Assembly (NCBI GenBank): GCA_014529385.2
Contig: CM043953.1
Span: forward strand, 73,187,872 to 73,251,871
DNA length: 64,000 nt
Direction of reading: 5' to 3'
From: Adiantum capillus-veneris
Lineage: Eukaryota > Streptophyta > Polypodiopsida > Polypodiales > Pteridaceae
The notes beneath the pieces were generated by a model, which was given only the letters and a program-made list of their open reading frames with translations, did not search any database and had not been told where the DNA came from. The stretch's first letter is position 1, and the number at the start of each line of letters is the position of its first letter. The translations under genes were made by a program, and so were the position numbers. Of the stretch, positions 1 to 12,476 are shown in pieces.

Positions 1-910
1 TTATGGATGCAATAGAACTATATGAATTGGTAGCTAGATTGCAAGTAAACTTTCACAAATCAAAACAAAAGACTGGCCTTCTTTTGTTTGACCAGGTGAA
101 GTGATTTTTCCCACTGACATAAAATCTCGAGTATCCACCTACACGGTTTGTTTCTTCTTCAAAACAATCCAATTGGATCTTGTAGCATATCAAACAAAAG
201 ATTAATTATTAGAAGTTGTCTACCTGGCCTTTACATGTGAGGCTTCGCATTTGCAATCAATCTTGATTGCATACATACAGTTCCTTTTGCCTCTTCTCCA
301 TTGGTCTCGGCATCACTTGAACGCTTTCATAAGTGACATTCTAGATCAACTTTGGAGAACTAATCCAACAAAAGAAAGGGTTGCAATTATTGTCAATGCA
401 AAAAATATGTACTCCTAAGAAGTGTGGGGGATTGTATATCCTTAAAATTCATAGTCATGCCTCAATTTTTGCAATAAAAACAAGCTTGGACGCAAATGTT
501 AGCATCTATGTGTTTAATAATGACTTAATTCTATGAGGGATAAAATTTCAAGACCAAGTAACCTGATACTGCTATATAAAGTAGGTTTGGAAATCCAAGA
601 ATCTTCATATCTTTGAGAATTGTGTGGTAGCTCAATTTGATGATATCGTGCGGGAAAGCTCAAGTTCAAGGATGGTCCACCATCCTTGGTGGGTAACTAA
701 TGGTTTGCGTATAGTAACTGCCACTTTCAACACGATAAAATTTGTTAGAACATACTTTACGTATGTTGGAAGGTAGGTGCCAACATCTATTCTTGCATGT
801 GTTATCAGCAACACTAGCACATAGTTTATAATGAGTACATCTATGAGACAAAATTTAAGAAACCTTTTCAATAGACTTGACAACAAATACCATTTAAATA
901 ATGTGTTTGA
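1..910. other. AT-rich sequence, nothing recognised
   Basis: No coding region with recognisable similarity, no RNA gene and no repeat structure was seen. Short open frames here have no family motif. Confidence 0.5.
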
Positions 911-1312
911 AGGAAAAATTACCAAAATACCCATGTAATGTGTGAAAAATTCCCAAAATAGCCCTCAAGTTTAAAAAATTCTGAATATACCCCTCATGTT
1001 TGACCAAAAATTCCCAAAATGCCCCTTTATCTCTAACAAGAATCTTTTTGCAACGCTTTATATGAACATTGGTTCTTCCTCAATAGAAGATGATAGAACT
1101 AGGATTTAAATGCTATTGTGGGCACACAAGATGAAATCGTTCATCATTTTTAGACACAAATGCCTCTATTTGTGAGCGCATTGGTAAATAATTTTGTCTA
1201 AAACACTGCAAGACAGAACTCGGTTGTCAGGGTATATTGGGAATTTTTGAAATTTGAAGGGTATTCTGGGAATTTCCACAAATTATAGGGATATTTTGAC
1301 AAATTTTCCTTT
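911..1312. mobile_element. MITE candidate with long imperfect terminal inverted repeats
   Basis: The left end reads AGGAAAAATTACCAAAATAC. The right end, read on the other strand, begins AAAGGAAAATTTGTCAAAATA, and similarity continues for about 50 bp on both sides (AATTCCCAAAATAGCCC against AATTCCCAGAATACCC). About 400 bp with no coding capacity. Long terminal inverted repeats with a GGAAAAWTT start resemble Mutator-derived MITEs, but I see no clear target-site duplication. Confidence 0.55.
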
Positions 1313-3035
1313 AATTAAAGCACTGGAAACCACATGGAAATAACCTCCATTGTCCAGATGCGACAAACGTGTACCCTCAATTCATGTAAGTTTTGATTCA
1401 ATCCTATCATTATAGGTTCTCACCTTCCAAAATTAAGGTCAATACATCTATGGGGAAAACACTTCAAAATTTTTGAATATTCACAATGACAAAAGTTCAA
1501 CTCCCTAGATTTAATTAAAACCATCACCTCTCTAGCATTCAGTGACATAACATGATCAAAGCATTAAGCATAAACTAGTTTGTCAGTTCCATAATCTTGA
1601 AGAATGTGAACTACATTAGTACATTATTATTTTTCTACTGAAGTCACCATTAATTAGCAAGCCTTTCAATTGATTTAATCCTTAACAAGAAAATCCATTC
1701 GCAATTTACCAAATATACCTCCACCCTTGAGGGAGGAGACCAGAACTATCCTCAAATCACTAAACAAAGATACACTAATTAATCAACAAGGTTTTAAATC
1801 ACACTAATTAACGAGCACGATTTTTAATCCAAACTAGTGCTTCAACCCTACAATCCAAGTTATATCAAGGAACTAAGGATCTATCACCCACCGTGAAAAT
1901 TATCCAAGCTACCAATGAGTAGCACTATTTTAAATCTAAGAACATGGCAACAATTTAGGATAACTAGTTTATAGAGTAAAAGTTTCTACATCAAGTCTGA
2001 GACAATAGTTTAAAAACTCAATCATTGGTACTAACTTGGACCATATGGACTATTGCTAGTACAGTCATGTTTGCTCTTATCATAGAGATTAGCAATCTAA
2101 ATCTAGTGTCTTCAACTAAAGATACAATCTTGAAGCCAATATGAAATAAATATGGGCACCGTGCAACACAAGATTAAGGAGCCAAACTCTGATTGCAAAG
2201 AAATGTTGGAGCTAACACAAAGAGCATGAGCTATATCTTCAAGTAATTCATACAATTTTCTTGGTCAATGTTGCCTCTCAAGGATAGTGCGCAATAATTT
2301 TTATAAAGGCATAAATTATCAAAGCAATATATATGTACAATTAGATCATCCATCAAGTTCCTTTTGAATTTCACTAAATAAAAGTATTGGCTTATCTTTG
2401 GTTCTCCAATTTGTCCCCATTGTGAATCACTTTAATAAGTTCTTATCGTAGCATGTGTGGTTTTTTAAGAACTATTTCTTTGGTGGACATGGAGGATCCA
2501 CTTCTCATAGAAAAAGGCATGCCACCTATGAGGAGAGAATCCTACAAAACCCCCTATTTACGACTAGTATACAACCCCCCCTTCTGAGATATATATTATC
2601 GATAGTTTACATAAAGAGAATGTGTGTTCCTATCCTTCCAATACATCTCTAGCTAAAAACCCCAAAATCATACGCTTATCTAGCTAAAAAAAAAAAAAAA
2701 ACACCATCCCTTGCATTTATGTGGTACAACAAGTTTTCCATGGTCGATCCCTGGGTTTATGGGCTTGTTTCAATTATTCATACAATGATTTCATGCAAGT
2801 CATCAAATATCCATTGATTGGGTAATTCACTAAGTGTCTAATTAGTGGACATTCTAACCATTATGCATTACCAAAGCCCAAAACTTTGAATGATTTTGAT
2901 TCCAAGTGGAAGATTTATTATCTTTGCTTAAACTCAATATTTAACCGCAAGCATATCATGTAACAACAAATGCTCATCCATCTTATGTTATGCTTATGAA
3001 TTTCTAAGTACCCATTGCCACTTCCATGAGAAAAA
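1313..3035. other. Gene-free AT-rich stretch
   Basis: No recognisable gene. A 16-nt A run sits near 2687-2702. Short frames on either strand have no family motif. Confidence 0.5.
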
Positions 3036-3375
3036 TGTTGGGATTTCCCTAGCCATGGAGTGCTATGGGAACACCGTTTCTCTCAATGACATGATGGCCA
3101 TACACTTTCATGACACATACATGCATGACCCATGAAGACTCCATTAAATGAAGTCCACAAAGACAGCATAAAAGAAGTTCCATGATCTCTGTCCTTTAGG
3201 AACCTAGCTTTAAAAGTACCATGTACATTATTCATTTTTTGAATCTAATACATTGTTGTCTAATATTGCATATACATTGAGTCTACTCCTTTGATTAGTT
3301 CGTGATTAACTCCAATTACATTAATAATCCAATGAACGCCACTAACACTCCTCCGCCTTAACACTAAACCTTTCA
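3036..3375 (+). mobile_element. Possible LTR, Copia-like
   Basis: Starts TGTTGGGATTTCCC and ends CTTTCA, immediately followed by a tRNA-Met-type primer binding site. TG...CA ends, a length of 340 bp and the position of the primer site fit a Copia LTR. No partner LTR was found in the window, and the internal region is not recognisable. Confidence 0.4.
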
Positions 3376-3377
3376 TG

Positions 3378-3390
3378 TGGTATCAAAGCC
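3378..3390 (+). other. Primer binding site, tRNA-iMet type
   Basis: TGGTATCAAAGCC lies two bases after the proposed LTR end, matching the usual plant initiator-Met primer binding site with one change (A for G). Confidence 0.5.
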
Positions 3391-3610
3391 ATTAGGGTAA
3401 TCTCATCTCTAGACTCGTTTAAATCCATTCGAATCCATTGGAAATCATTAACCCTAAAGCTAGAGTAAGTCTTTTTTTTTTTCATAAGAGACTTAATTGA
3501 TTCATAACCATCTTTTGCATTTGCATTTAGCACTAATCTTTTAGATATTATTATATACCTTTTTGCTACGAGGAGAGGGAGGGAGAGAGAAAATGAGTCG
3601 AATCTGATCA

Positions 3611-3803
3611 TGTGAGGTGCACTAAAAGATAAATGCAAAGGGATAGTCAAAGTGACTATTTGTGGCGAGAAAGCAAGTGACGGTCCCTCAAATAGTCAAA
3701 GTAACTATTTGTGAGGTGCACTAAAAGATAAATGCAAAGCAAATAGTCAAAGTGACTATTTGTGGCGAGAAAGCAAGTGACGGTCCCTCAAATCATAGAG
3801 AGA
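3611..3803. repeat. 99-bp tandem duplication
   Basis: TGTGAGGTGCACTAAAAGAT begins at 3611 and again at 3710, and the following sequence with GTGACGGTCCCTCAAAT is repeated. Nearly identical units. Each unit also holds an AATAGTCAAAGT/ACTATTTG inverted motif. Confidence 0.7.
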
Positions 3804-4332
3804 CCTTGCCTCCTCACAGCCACTTGCTCTGCACAACAAAGCCTTACCTATACACCCAAGGGTTGGCTCCCTTTGCTTGTCCTCAACTATTGTAGAGAAA
3901 AGCTCATCTTGCATTCACCTGCTTTGAATACTCTTGATTATTGCATACGTCTCTAGTTGAACCTGTATCATCAGCACTACTGCCGAACACCCCCCCAACT
4001 CTCCTACGTGTACACCTGCTGCCTTGCAACCTGCACGGCCTACCAGCTTGTAGCTCACTCACCCTCACACCACCTCTCACCATCTACAACATTGGGCAGG
4101 ACTCTCGGTACCTGCAGCCCCTTGAGTGGAAGGGCCACCGAGCTAAAGAGAAGTCATTTTTGTTCCCTCCTACCCCCGTTGCTCAAAGCCAGCTGCATCA
4201 CCCGTGATCTCACATCAGGGCCATACATGCTCGGTGCCACTTTTGCACCCACATCTATCCTGCAAGTCATCATCTAATCACAAGAAGTTTTGAACAAATT
4301 CTCACAATATTTCCCACATTGTGACTTACCTC

Positions 4333-4487
4333 AACATCATGAGCTTCTGTGAGGGATGCGCCGCATACCGAGCTAGGTACGATTGGGGACAGGGGACCGC
4401 CGGCCCGGTGGGGGGGCTGTCGGTCCCCTGTCCCCAATCGTACCTAGCTAGGTATGCGGCGCCTCTCGAGCAGAAGCTCATGATGTT
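4333..4487. repeat. 155-bp foldback (inverted repeat) element
   Basis: Arms 4333-4399 and 4421-4487 are complementary at about 61 of 67 positions around a 21-nt G-rich loop. The inner arm (ATTGGGGACAGGGGACCG and its complement) and the outer arm (AACATCATGAGCTTCTG and its complement) are perfect. The right arm plus the following 90 bp recurs near 9755-9906, so the left arm was probably made by inverted duplication of part of an interspersed repeat. Confidence 0.75.
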
Positions 4488-4619
4488 ATGCATTGTATGA
4501 AAAACATTGAGAAAGACTCCGTTTTTCTACATGAAAAAATATTCTTGTGAATGTAGCCCCGCCTGCTCATACGTGGTTGTCGTCATGAAATCAATAAATC
4601 ACATGGTCATTTATTGAAT

Positions 4620-5060
4620 ATGTCATGAAATACCCAGGCTTTGGACCTCGGATTTGCAGGATGGTGAGCACGTTTGGTGCTAATAGCCAATCAGATCTCC
4701 TATTCACAATGATAGAATTGTGGGAGCCTTTGAGGTCAAGAGATCCAACATGGGTGCCCTCTTGCCCCTATTTTATTTGCCATTAAATCTCATCCTCTGG
4801 TGACCTTGCTCGAGGATAGTGTTGGGAAAGGGGAGATTCAAGGGCTATCTCTCCCTAACAACAATCAACTGGTATCTAAGCTTTGTAGATGACTCATTGC
4901 TCTTCCTCAAAGATTTCTCTCGTGATAAAAAGGCTCTAGAGATTGTGCTGTGAGATGGGTTTCTAACCTCACTCCTATGTTACTGCAAACATAGCAAGAA
5001 CCACAAACATAATTGTCAATCCATGGGATGAAGCTGAATCTACTAGTGTATAGAGGCTAC
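4620..5060 (+). pseudogene. Degenerate L1-type LINE reverse transcriptase
   Basis: Translation across several frames gives a KSHPLVTLLEDSVGKGEI-like stretch followed by FVDDSLLFLKDFSRDKKALE, the usual context of the plant LINE RT catalytic box, with FVDD where FADD is normal. Stops and shifts are frequent. The sequence is clearly different from the CT-associated LINE group elsewhere in the window. Confidence 0.6.
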
Positions 5061-5459
5061 AAGAGGGTGTCAATCTCTTGGAAAACAACAGACAACTCGC
5101 ATCTAACACAAGCTACACTCAAATTACCTAAGTCATAAAAAGCTAATCGCTAGTCGGCAAACAAATCATAACCATTACAGCATCAAACGACATCCAAATG
5201 TTATGGAACTTCTAGGACATGTATATAAGACCTAAGCACACATTCTTATGGTCTCAAATATCACTTTTAATGAATTGCAAAAAATGCAATTATTAACAAC
5301 AATGATTTTTTGACCTCGAATGCATCAAAATGCTTAGCAATGATGGCCCAATACCCTGCCTATGCTTACTTTGTGACTTTCTAGCTTAAATTACTACTTA
5401 TGATGAAATTAGGCCGCGAGTCAGCGACGTCAAAATCTATAGTTTACCATGATAAGTTT
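5061..5459. other. No recognisable feature
   Basis: AT-rich sequence between the LINE relic and the LTR-like region. No family motif seen on either strand. Confidence 0.4.
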
Positions 5460-5844
5460 ACGTCAATGCGTAGAGCTCTTACCTACGGTTGCAACGCAAC
5501 AGACGACACTGCAATGTGACTATCGGGAAGGGAGTAGGAAGCACGAGAAGGGGAGAAGTGAGCGCCGTTAGCTCACGCTGTGTATTTTATTATCCAAAAC
5601 TTAACATAACTTACAAAAATTGGCTTTTATACCTTAGCCAAGGTTTCTTTGGTCAAAAACTAATAATCCCGGAGCTCTAACTAAGGCTAAATTGATATAA
5701 TCTGGAAGTTTATAGCCCCCGCTCATCGATTACAATATCCACTTGGAAAATAGGAGTTACAATATTCCCGATTTATCAAAAGAATAAGTGTTTTTACAAT
5801 AAAAGCTCCCAAAAAATGATACATGGATTAGATTGTTGCTAACA
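5460..5844 (-). mobile_element. Probable 3' LTR of a minus-strand LTR retrotransposon
   Basis: On the minus strand it begins TGTTAGCAACAATC directly after a purine tract. It contains a TATA box (GGTATAAAAGCC near 5622-5635) and an AATAAAAT signal near 5583, in the order expected of U3-R. The far end is not defined, so the boundary at 5460 is approximate. Confidence 0.5.
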
Positions 5845-5857
5845 TTCCCCCCCACCT
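5845..5857 (-). other. Polypurine tract
   Basis: Reads AGGTGGGGGGGAA on the minus strand and abuts the TGTTAGC of the proposed LTR, as a plus-strand primer site should. Confidence 0.55.
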
Positions 5858-5879
5858 CGACTGTGTCGTCCCTTGACAC

Positions 5880-7890
5880 AATTTCATGGACTGAAATAGT
5901 CTTCGGGTTGACGGTTGGCGAAGCGGTTTTTAAGTGCTTATAGAGCTTTTTGATATCTGATGCGTCGTTCTTTATCAGGGACTTGTAGAAACTGAATAGT
6001 GACTTTGTTTTTAAGTTTGATGGCAGAATAGCCAACAAAACTTGCTGTCAGATTGCTGATCACTAGCTCAAAAATCTTTGTATGCCATGTGAAGAATCTT
6101 GTGTAGAAAGTCTCTTCGAATGCCAACATATTGCTTGATGGCAAGAACATACATCTGGCGTAGAAGCCGTAGAGGACTTCTTTTCAAGAATGTCCGCTCA
6201 AATCATAGCACAAGCCTTTGTTACCTTCTAAGAAAGACATCCATGGGGCTCCTGCTTGCTCAGGCTCATGAAAAGCTTGAATGCATGTGAGAAGCATTAT
6301 GTATATTTTATAGAGCATTGCACATGAGAGGTCAGGGAGGCTCTTGAAGAAGTTCATGGCGCCTGTTAGGGTTTTCACCATGTATTCCTCCGTTGCTGGT
6401 CCCTACTCTGGAGCTAGTAGTTTTGGGTAGTTGAGCCAAGTTGGCCTCTTCTTTTTAAGGCTTTGTGTGCCTGCAATGTCCTTACCCTTGGTACAAGACA
6501 GAATGTCAGGTATTTCTCGATTGATGCAGGTGATCTTGTAAACAAAATAAGGCACCTTGAGTTTTTGTTGAGCCAATTCTTTCTCCATTTAGGGTGGAGA
6601 GCATCTAAAACTTCTTCCTATCCTTGTAAAGTCTTTCTCTGACTTGTAGTAGCTCCACCTTTATCAAAGGGTAGGGAAACGATTGTTGATGCCATTGAGC
6701 ATCGATTCGGCTGGGAGTAAGCTGGGTTACATTGACTGAGTGAAGAACTCTCAACTCCCAATCCATTGCTGCTTTCCATTCAACATCTACTTCATGGACA
6801 ATCTGCTCTTTTAGTGCATCTTCTTCAGCTTTAGAAAGTTGGACCATTGGCACTTGTTCTTTTTCAGTGGATTGGTACTTGGAATTCAGAATCTCCAGTC
6901 TGCCCTTCTATTGGTTGTGTTTTCATATCCGCAAAGGAGACTGATGGTATGTCTATAATTGGTTGTTCAAAGATTCTACTCCTCTTGAGCTTTTGTATGC
7001 CCTTCTCTCAGCAAATGGTTGGCTCTCTTTAAATCCTCTATTTTCTTGAGCAACTACTCTTATTTTTCTACCTGCATTAAGATGATGTCTCGTATTTGTG
7101 CCTGTTCAAGCTTCAACTCAAGTTCCAGGTCCTTGTTTCTCTTTTCCAAAGTCTTGTATATTTCATCTGTCCCCTTGACTAAAGCTATGGCTGGGTTTTC
7201 CCTAACCTGCCTTAGGAATGCCGCTTGGTCATTGATTCTTTGCTCAGAGTATTGCAATGAGGCATTGGCTACATCTGATTGTACTTGGATCTTTTGGATT
7301 GACTGAGTAGTGATAAAAAGTTCATTGGTCGCTTTTGTTAGCTGTTGGTCCTTGCTTTTGCATGCATCTGACAGCTTTGTGAGGAGCTCCCCTAAATCTT
7401 TCATCTCTTTCTGTTGCCTTTCCTTGATAGTTTGGTGTTGATCTGCTTCATTTTTTAGTTCTTTGGTTTGTCCTTGGAGATCTTTAATGATGTTCATCCT
7501 GTCCTCGAGCTCATCTTGTAGAGCATCTATTACCTGTTCCAACTCTTTAGCTTTAGCACTGTAGCTAAGCGCTGCTGTTCGCATCTTTTATGTCATCATC
7601 TGCATTTGCTTTGCATACTCATTAATCTAAATGATAACCTCATCCTTGTTTCCCATTCTTCAGGTTCTACCTGAGGTTGCTTAGAAGTTCTAGTAGATTT
7701 GGCTTGCGGCTCTTAAACTGATCAACGGATTTTGCTTGTGGCCTTGCAGTTGGTTCAACTGATTCTTCTTGAGGCTTTGTACCTGCTTCAATTGATTCTG
7801 CTTGTGTTGTAGAAGGTCCAGCTTTGTCTTTGTCTGCTTCCTTGGGCTATTCATGTCATAAAAACTAAGATCTAATTCTCCCAAATGATT
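5880..7890 (-). pseudogene. Broken coiled-coil ORF upstream of the polypurine tract
   Basis: Minus-strand frames can be followed in pieces: 7884-7690 (Gln-rich), 7584-7060 (174 residues, heptad-rich, ELEQVIDALQDELEDRMN), 6853-6605, 6588-6403, 6381-6184 and 6150-5938. They are interrupted by stops and frame changes but run up to the polypurine tract, so they look like the last ORF of an LTR retroelement. I recognise no reverse transcriptase, integrase or protease motif, and the protein family is unknown. Confidence 0.45.
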
Positions 7891-8646
<756 letters not shown>

Positions 8647-8784
8647 TGTCACAAGGCTAGCAATTATGGTTCTAATTTGTGATTGGCTAAGCTTTACAAG
8701 GGCCAATGGGATGCCAGCATGAGCAAATAGCTAGAGGGGTCGACCAAGAGGAGAGAGAAGATTGCATTTTACTCTAACACAATG

Positions 8785-8864
<80 letters not shown>

Positions 8865-9517
8865 CTCATGTGTGCAAGAAGAACTCCATCTCCTTCTCCA
8901 AGCATTGAGAAGTAGAGGCCTACACCAACGACTCTTGGCTATGGAATGCAAATCCAACCAAGAGCCAAGCTTCAATGGCATGATCATCTCCTCTACCATG
9001 CTAAGCTATGCTATTACTATTAAAGTGATTATGTGAGGAGAATACTTCTTTCTTGTAAGATACCTCTTCTTCCTTTCAATCTATCCTCATTCCCTGCTAG
9101 CTCTCACCATTTTTAAAGGTGTGTGAGGTCTTAGGACTGAGGCTAGGGACACTAGGTGTAATTTGCAAGAATAATTTGGTGCATGAAGATTCCATCTTCA
9201 TTGCACCAACGAGTTTTGTCAAGGAAACATAAGAATTGTATTGTACAAAAGTGTCCTTTGATTGTTGAAGCTATAATACAAATCCTTTATGGAGGGGGGA
9301 CCGGCTCCATGTAAATCCGGTCCTCAACTGTTGTCCATTGTTCTATTTCTCTCTCTTTTCAAGTATTGTCAATGCCAAATTAGCTAGGTGTAAATTGCTA
9401 TGTTGCTTTCTCAATTAAGTACTCTCTCTATGCTCATTAGGAACTTGCTCTTAATGAAATGCTCACTATGTTATCAATTTCCGCTACACACAAGTTATTA
9501 GTACATTAAATGTTACA
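8647..9517 (+). mobile_element. Probable 5' LTR with embedded (AC)n
   Basis: Starts TGTCACAAGGC, the same TGTCAC start as the Ty3 LTRs at 29958, 32451 and 45312, and ends AATGTTACA directly before a tRNA-Met primer binding site. It includes a GGGGGGACCGGCTCC..CCGGTCC hairpin-like segment near 9294-9330 and a (AC)n tract at 8787-8863. The start is a judgement; the end is well supported. Confidence 0.55.
8787..8863. repeat. (AC)n microsatellite, 77 bp
   Basis: Uninterrupted AC repeats inside the proposed LTR. Confidence 0.99.
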
Positions 9518-9530
9518 TTGGTATCAGAGC
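9518..9530 (+). other. Primer binding site, tRNA-iMet type
   Basis: TTGGTATCAGAGC, identical to the site of the chromovirus at 46567, directly after the LTR end ATGTTACA. The internal region that follows (9531-9750) is soon replaced by the foldback-related repeat. Confidence 0.7.
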
Positions 9531-9754
9531 GATTGGTTTCTGTTTTCTTGCTCAAGAAGAGAAGTCCGCAAGCTTGCTACAAATGGTTGGTGTTATTAAT
9601 TGCAAAGAGTAAGTAGAATAGAGATTTTTCATCCTTGAAGCACGCCTGCTTTATGCAATTAACGGGGACACCGTCAAGAGCTATGGTCTTAAGGATGGAG
9701 TCCTACGGGGCTTGCTTATGGCTTAACCATTATTGAGCTATTAGAAGCTTGAGA

Positions 9755-9906
9755 TCCCCTGTCCCCAATCGTACCTAGCTAGGTATGCGGCGCCTCTCGA
9801 GCAGAAGCTCATGATGTTATGCATTGTATTAAAAACATTGAGAAAGACTCCGATTTCCTACATGAAAAAATCTTCTTGTGAATGTAGCCCCACCTTCTCA
9901 TACGTG
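9755..9906. repeat. Second copy of the foldback right-arm repeat
   Basis: Near-identical to 4424-4574: TCCCCTGTCCCCAATCGTAC through AAACATTGAGAAAGACTCCG to CTTGTGAATGTAGCCCC. The inverted left arm present at 4333-4399 is missing here. A 27-bp piece at 10120-10146 also matches 4250-4276, so segments of one repeat are shuffled between the two loci. Confidence 0.8.
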
Positions 9907-9921
9907 GTCGTTGTCTCTTCC

Positions 9922-10348
9922 AGCGCTTTTTTACCTCTCGGGCAATATTTTTTAAGCGCACATTCACACACTGAAGGTCTTATTTCTCAATCATTTTGCC
10001 CTGTAGTGCACAATTTGGCCTAGAGTTTGCCACGAGAAGCTATTCCGTCCCATTAATAAATCGGTTTTTCATAGATTGATTGAGTTTCTACTTTGTGATC
10101 CTTTTTATTCTTATGAGCCACATCTATCCTGCAAGTCATCATCTAATGTAGCGCTTTTCCACCTCTCGGGCAATATTTTTTAAGCGTCCATTCATACATT
10201 GAAGGTCTTATTTCTCAATCATTTTGCCCTGTAGTGCAGAATTTGGCCTAGAGTTTGCCACGAGAAGCTATTCCGTCCCATTAATAAATCGTTTTTTTCA
10301 TAGATTGATTGAGTTTCTACTTTGTGATCCTTTTTATTCTTATGAGCC
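9922..10348. repeat. Two 199-bp direct repeats with a 30-bp spacer
   Basis: 9922-10119 and 10150-10348 are about 95% identical, both running from AGCGCTTTT to CTTATGAGCC. The spacer is the 27-bp CACATCTATCCTGCAAGTCA segment that also occurs at 4250. Confidence 0.85.
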
Positions 10349-11295
10349 TTCGCTCAAGGGGGTGATTTATCTTGTGTTTTTCATTTTATCATATTGTTTT
10401 TGGGTTAGACACTGCCATAGAAGGGAGCCCCTCTATTGGTAAGACCCCCAAGCTTTGCATTAAGCATTCTACTTAGGTCTTAGCATTCTACTTAGGTGTT
10501 GCATCAAAATAAAAATGAGCATGAAGCACTCCAGTATGGAGATAACATGAATATTCATGCATCCACATTCGAACGTGAGACACGAGCATGAACGACGTGA
10601 AGACATGAAGAAGATGAAGAAGCATGGGCGACATGAAAAATACACAAACAAGAATCAAGCATGAAGAACACAACTATGACACATGATATTTAAAGATATT
10701 GAAGAGAAAAAGATAGATTGGAAGGGGAGAGAGTGCTAAATAAGCATAAGAAAGAGATTGAAGAGAAAAAGATAGTTTACAAGGGAAGAGAGTGCTAATT
10801 AAGCAATAGTGTATGTTAAACCAAAATTACAAAAGAAAGCTAGTGTTGAGATTTAACAACGATAAACGTGTGCCAAAAGGTAGCTGTGCATATTATTTTT
10901 TTTGGTAAAAGGGGTCTTTTATTGGGGGGGGGGGAGAGAGAGAGAGAGAGAGAGATGTTGGAAACATTATAAGATTTTGTAATGGAGATGTTGCAAAACT
11001 CATGTTAGGTTTTGTTAAGCCTAATTTTACATATGGAATGGAAGTGGTTCAAGCATGGCTTTTGCAAAGTGTAAAAGAATTGTTAAGACACATTAGTACA
11101 AAGAGAAAAGAAGAGGGAATCACTGTACATAAGAAAGAGATTGAAGGGAAAAAAATAGATTGAAAGAGATAAGAGTGCTAACGAAGCAATAGTGTATGTT
11201 AAACCAAAATTACACGAGGAAGTTGGTGTTGACATTTAACATGTGCTAAGAAATGTTAAGTCGAGATTAGGTTTTTGCTAGAAGATTTTTTCTTT

Positions 11296-11335
<40 letters not shown>

Positions 11336-11438
11336 GTGAGTGATTGATTTTGGAAACATTCTAAGATTTTTCAATTTTAATATGGACGTGTGTGGGCACA
11401 AGAGAACTCGAGAATCCAGGCGATTTTTACCCACATAC

Positions 11439-11484
<46 letters not shown>

Positions 11485-11771
11485 TACTTTCTTTTTGTTT
11501 TCCAAGGGCATCTCAAACGATTCCACCTAATAAAGCTCAAAAGTAAAAGCTATCTAAACTAGTCGTTCAAATAACAAAACCCCAAAACTTATCTTTTGAG
11601 CCTACTTCACCACATCAATATCTTGACATGCCACCACTTTTAAAGGAAAACTAGTGGTTCTGGACAAGCCGGCTCCCACCGCCGCCTTCGACAGGAATTG
11701 TGGATATAGGAAAAGTTTTCCCCCCCCCTCCCTTGTACGTAACTTTTTACCCTTCACTCTTGATTTAGGGC
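10349..11771. repeat. Gene-free stretch with direct repeats and (GA)n
   Basis: A segment with AAGAAAGAGATTGAAGAGAA and GCAATAGTGTATGTTAAACC occurs at about 10743-10870 and, diverged, at 11128-11250. (GA)n tracts lie at 10935-10955 (after an 11-G run), 11300-11332 and 11441-11480. No gene seen. Confidence 0.65.
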
Positions 11772-12039
11772 GTCACGTGAGGCTTAGTTATTAGTTATTG
11801 CTAACTATGCCAACTATGCCCAGACAAAGCATCAAATGAATAACAGCCTCTTGCATGGTCATGTGTGGCTTAGTTATTCATTCATCCTCCCAATTGTGCC
11901 TTGAACTTCACAACTATGCCAAAATCGACATAGTTACAAAGGGTAGGCATAGTAACTCATTTAATGCTCCTTTTTGTGTGTGACCAAGAATGAGGCTTGG
12001 TTATTTGTTCAAATAACTACTAACTAAGCCTCACGTGAC
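11772..12039. mobile_element. MITE with 28-bp terminal inverted repeats
   Basis: The ends are GTCACGTGAGGCTTAGTTAT at the left and its complement at the right (AACTAAGCCTCACGTGAC), matching at 27 of 28 positions. 268 bp, AT-rich and non-coding, with internal repeats of AACTATGCC and TTAGTTATT. No transposase and no obvious target duplication. The superfamily cannot be assigned. Confidence 0.75.
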
Positions 12040-12406
12040 CATTGCCTACTTTAGATGTCTTGTAAGGACCCACCACTGTGACTTAACTGATTGTTTTGTG
12101 CGAACCCTTCACTTTTTATTACATTAGATGTTTTGTAAAATTTTCTTTTAAGAAAACCAATGGCTAACACGTGGAAGCCCTCTCCATGCTTGAAATCTTG
12201 AAATCTTTAAGGTACATAAAGAAATAGTAGTGAAGAGAGGATCTAGAGCTCCCTACACGTGTAAAAAAAGACTTAAATAGCACCAATGGTTTGGTCTTTC
12301 CCTGAGCTTACACAAATGCAACCTTGATTATTTGTTTTTTAAAATCCCTTTTGGGATCATAATGAGTCAAAGAGTTGAAAGTTTCATGTACATAGGTCAC
12401 AAAGGA

Positions 12407-12407
12407 T

Positions 12408-12476
<69 letters not shown>

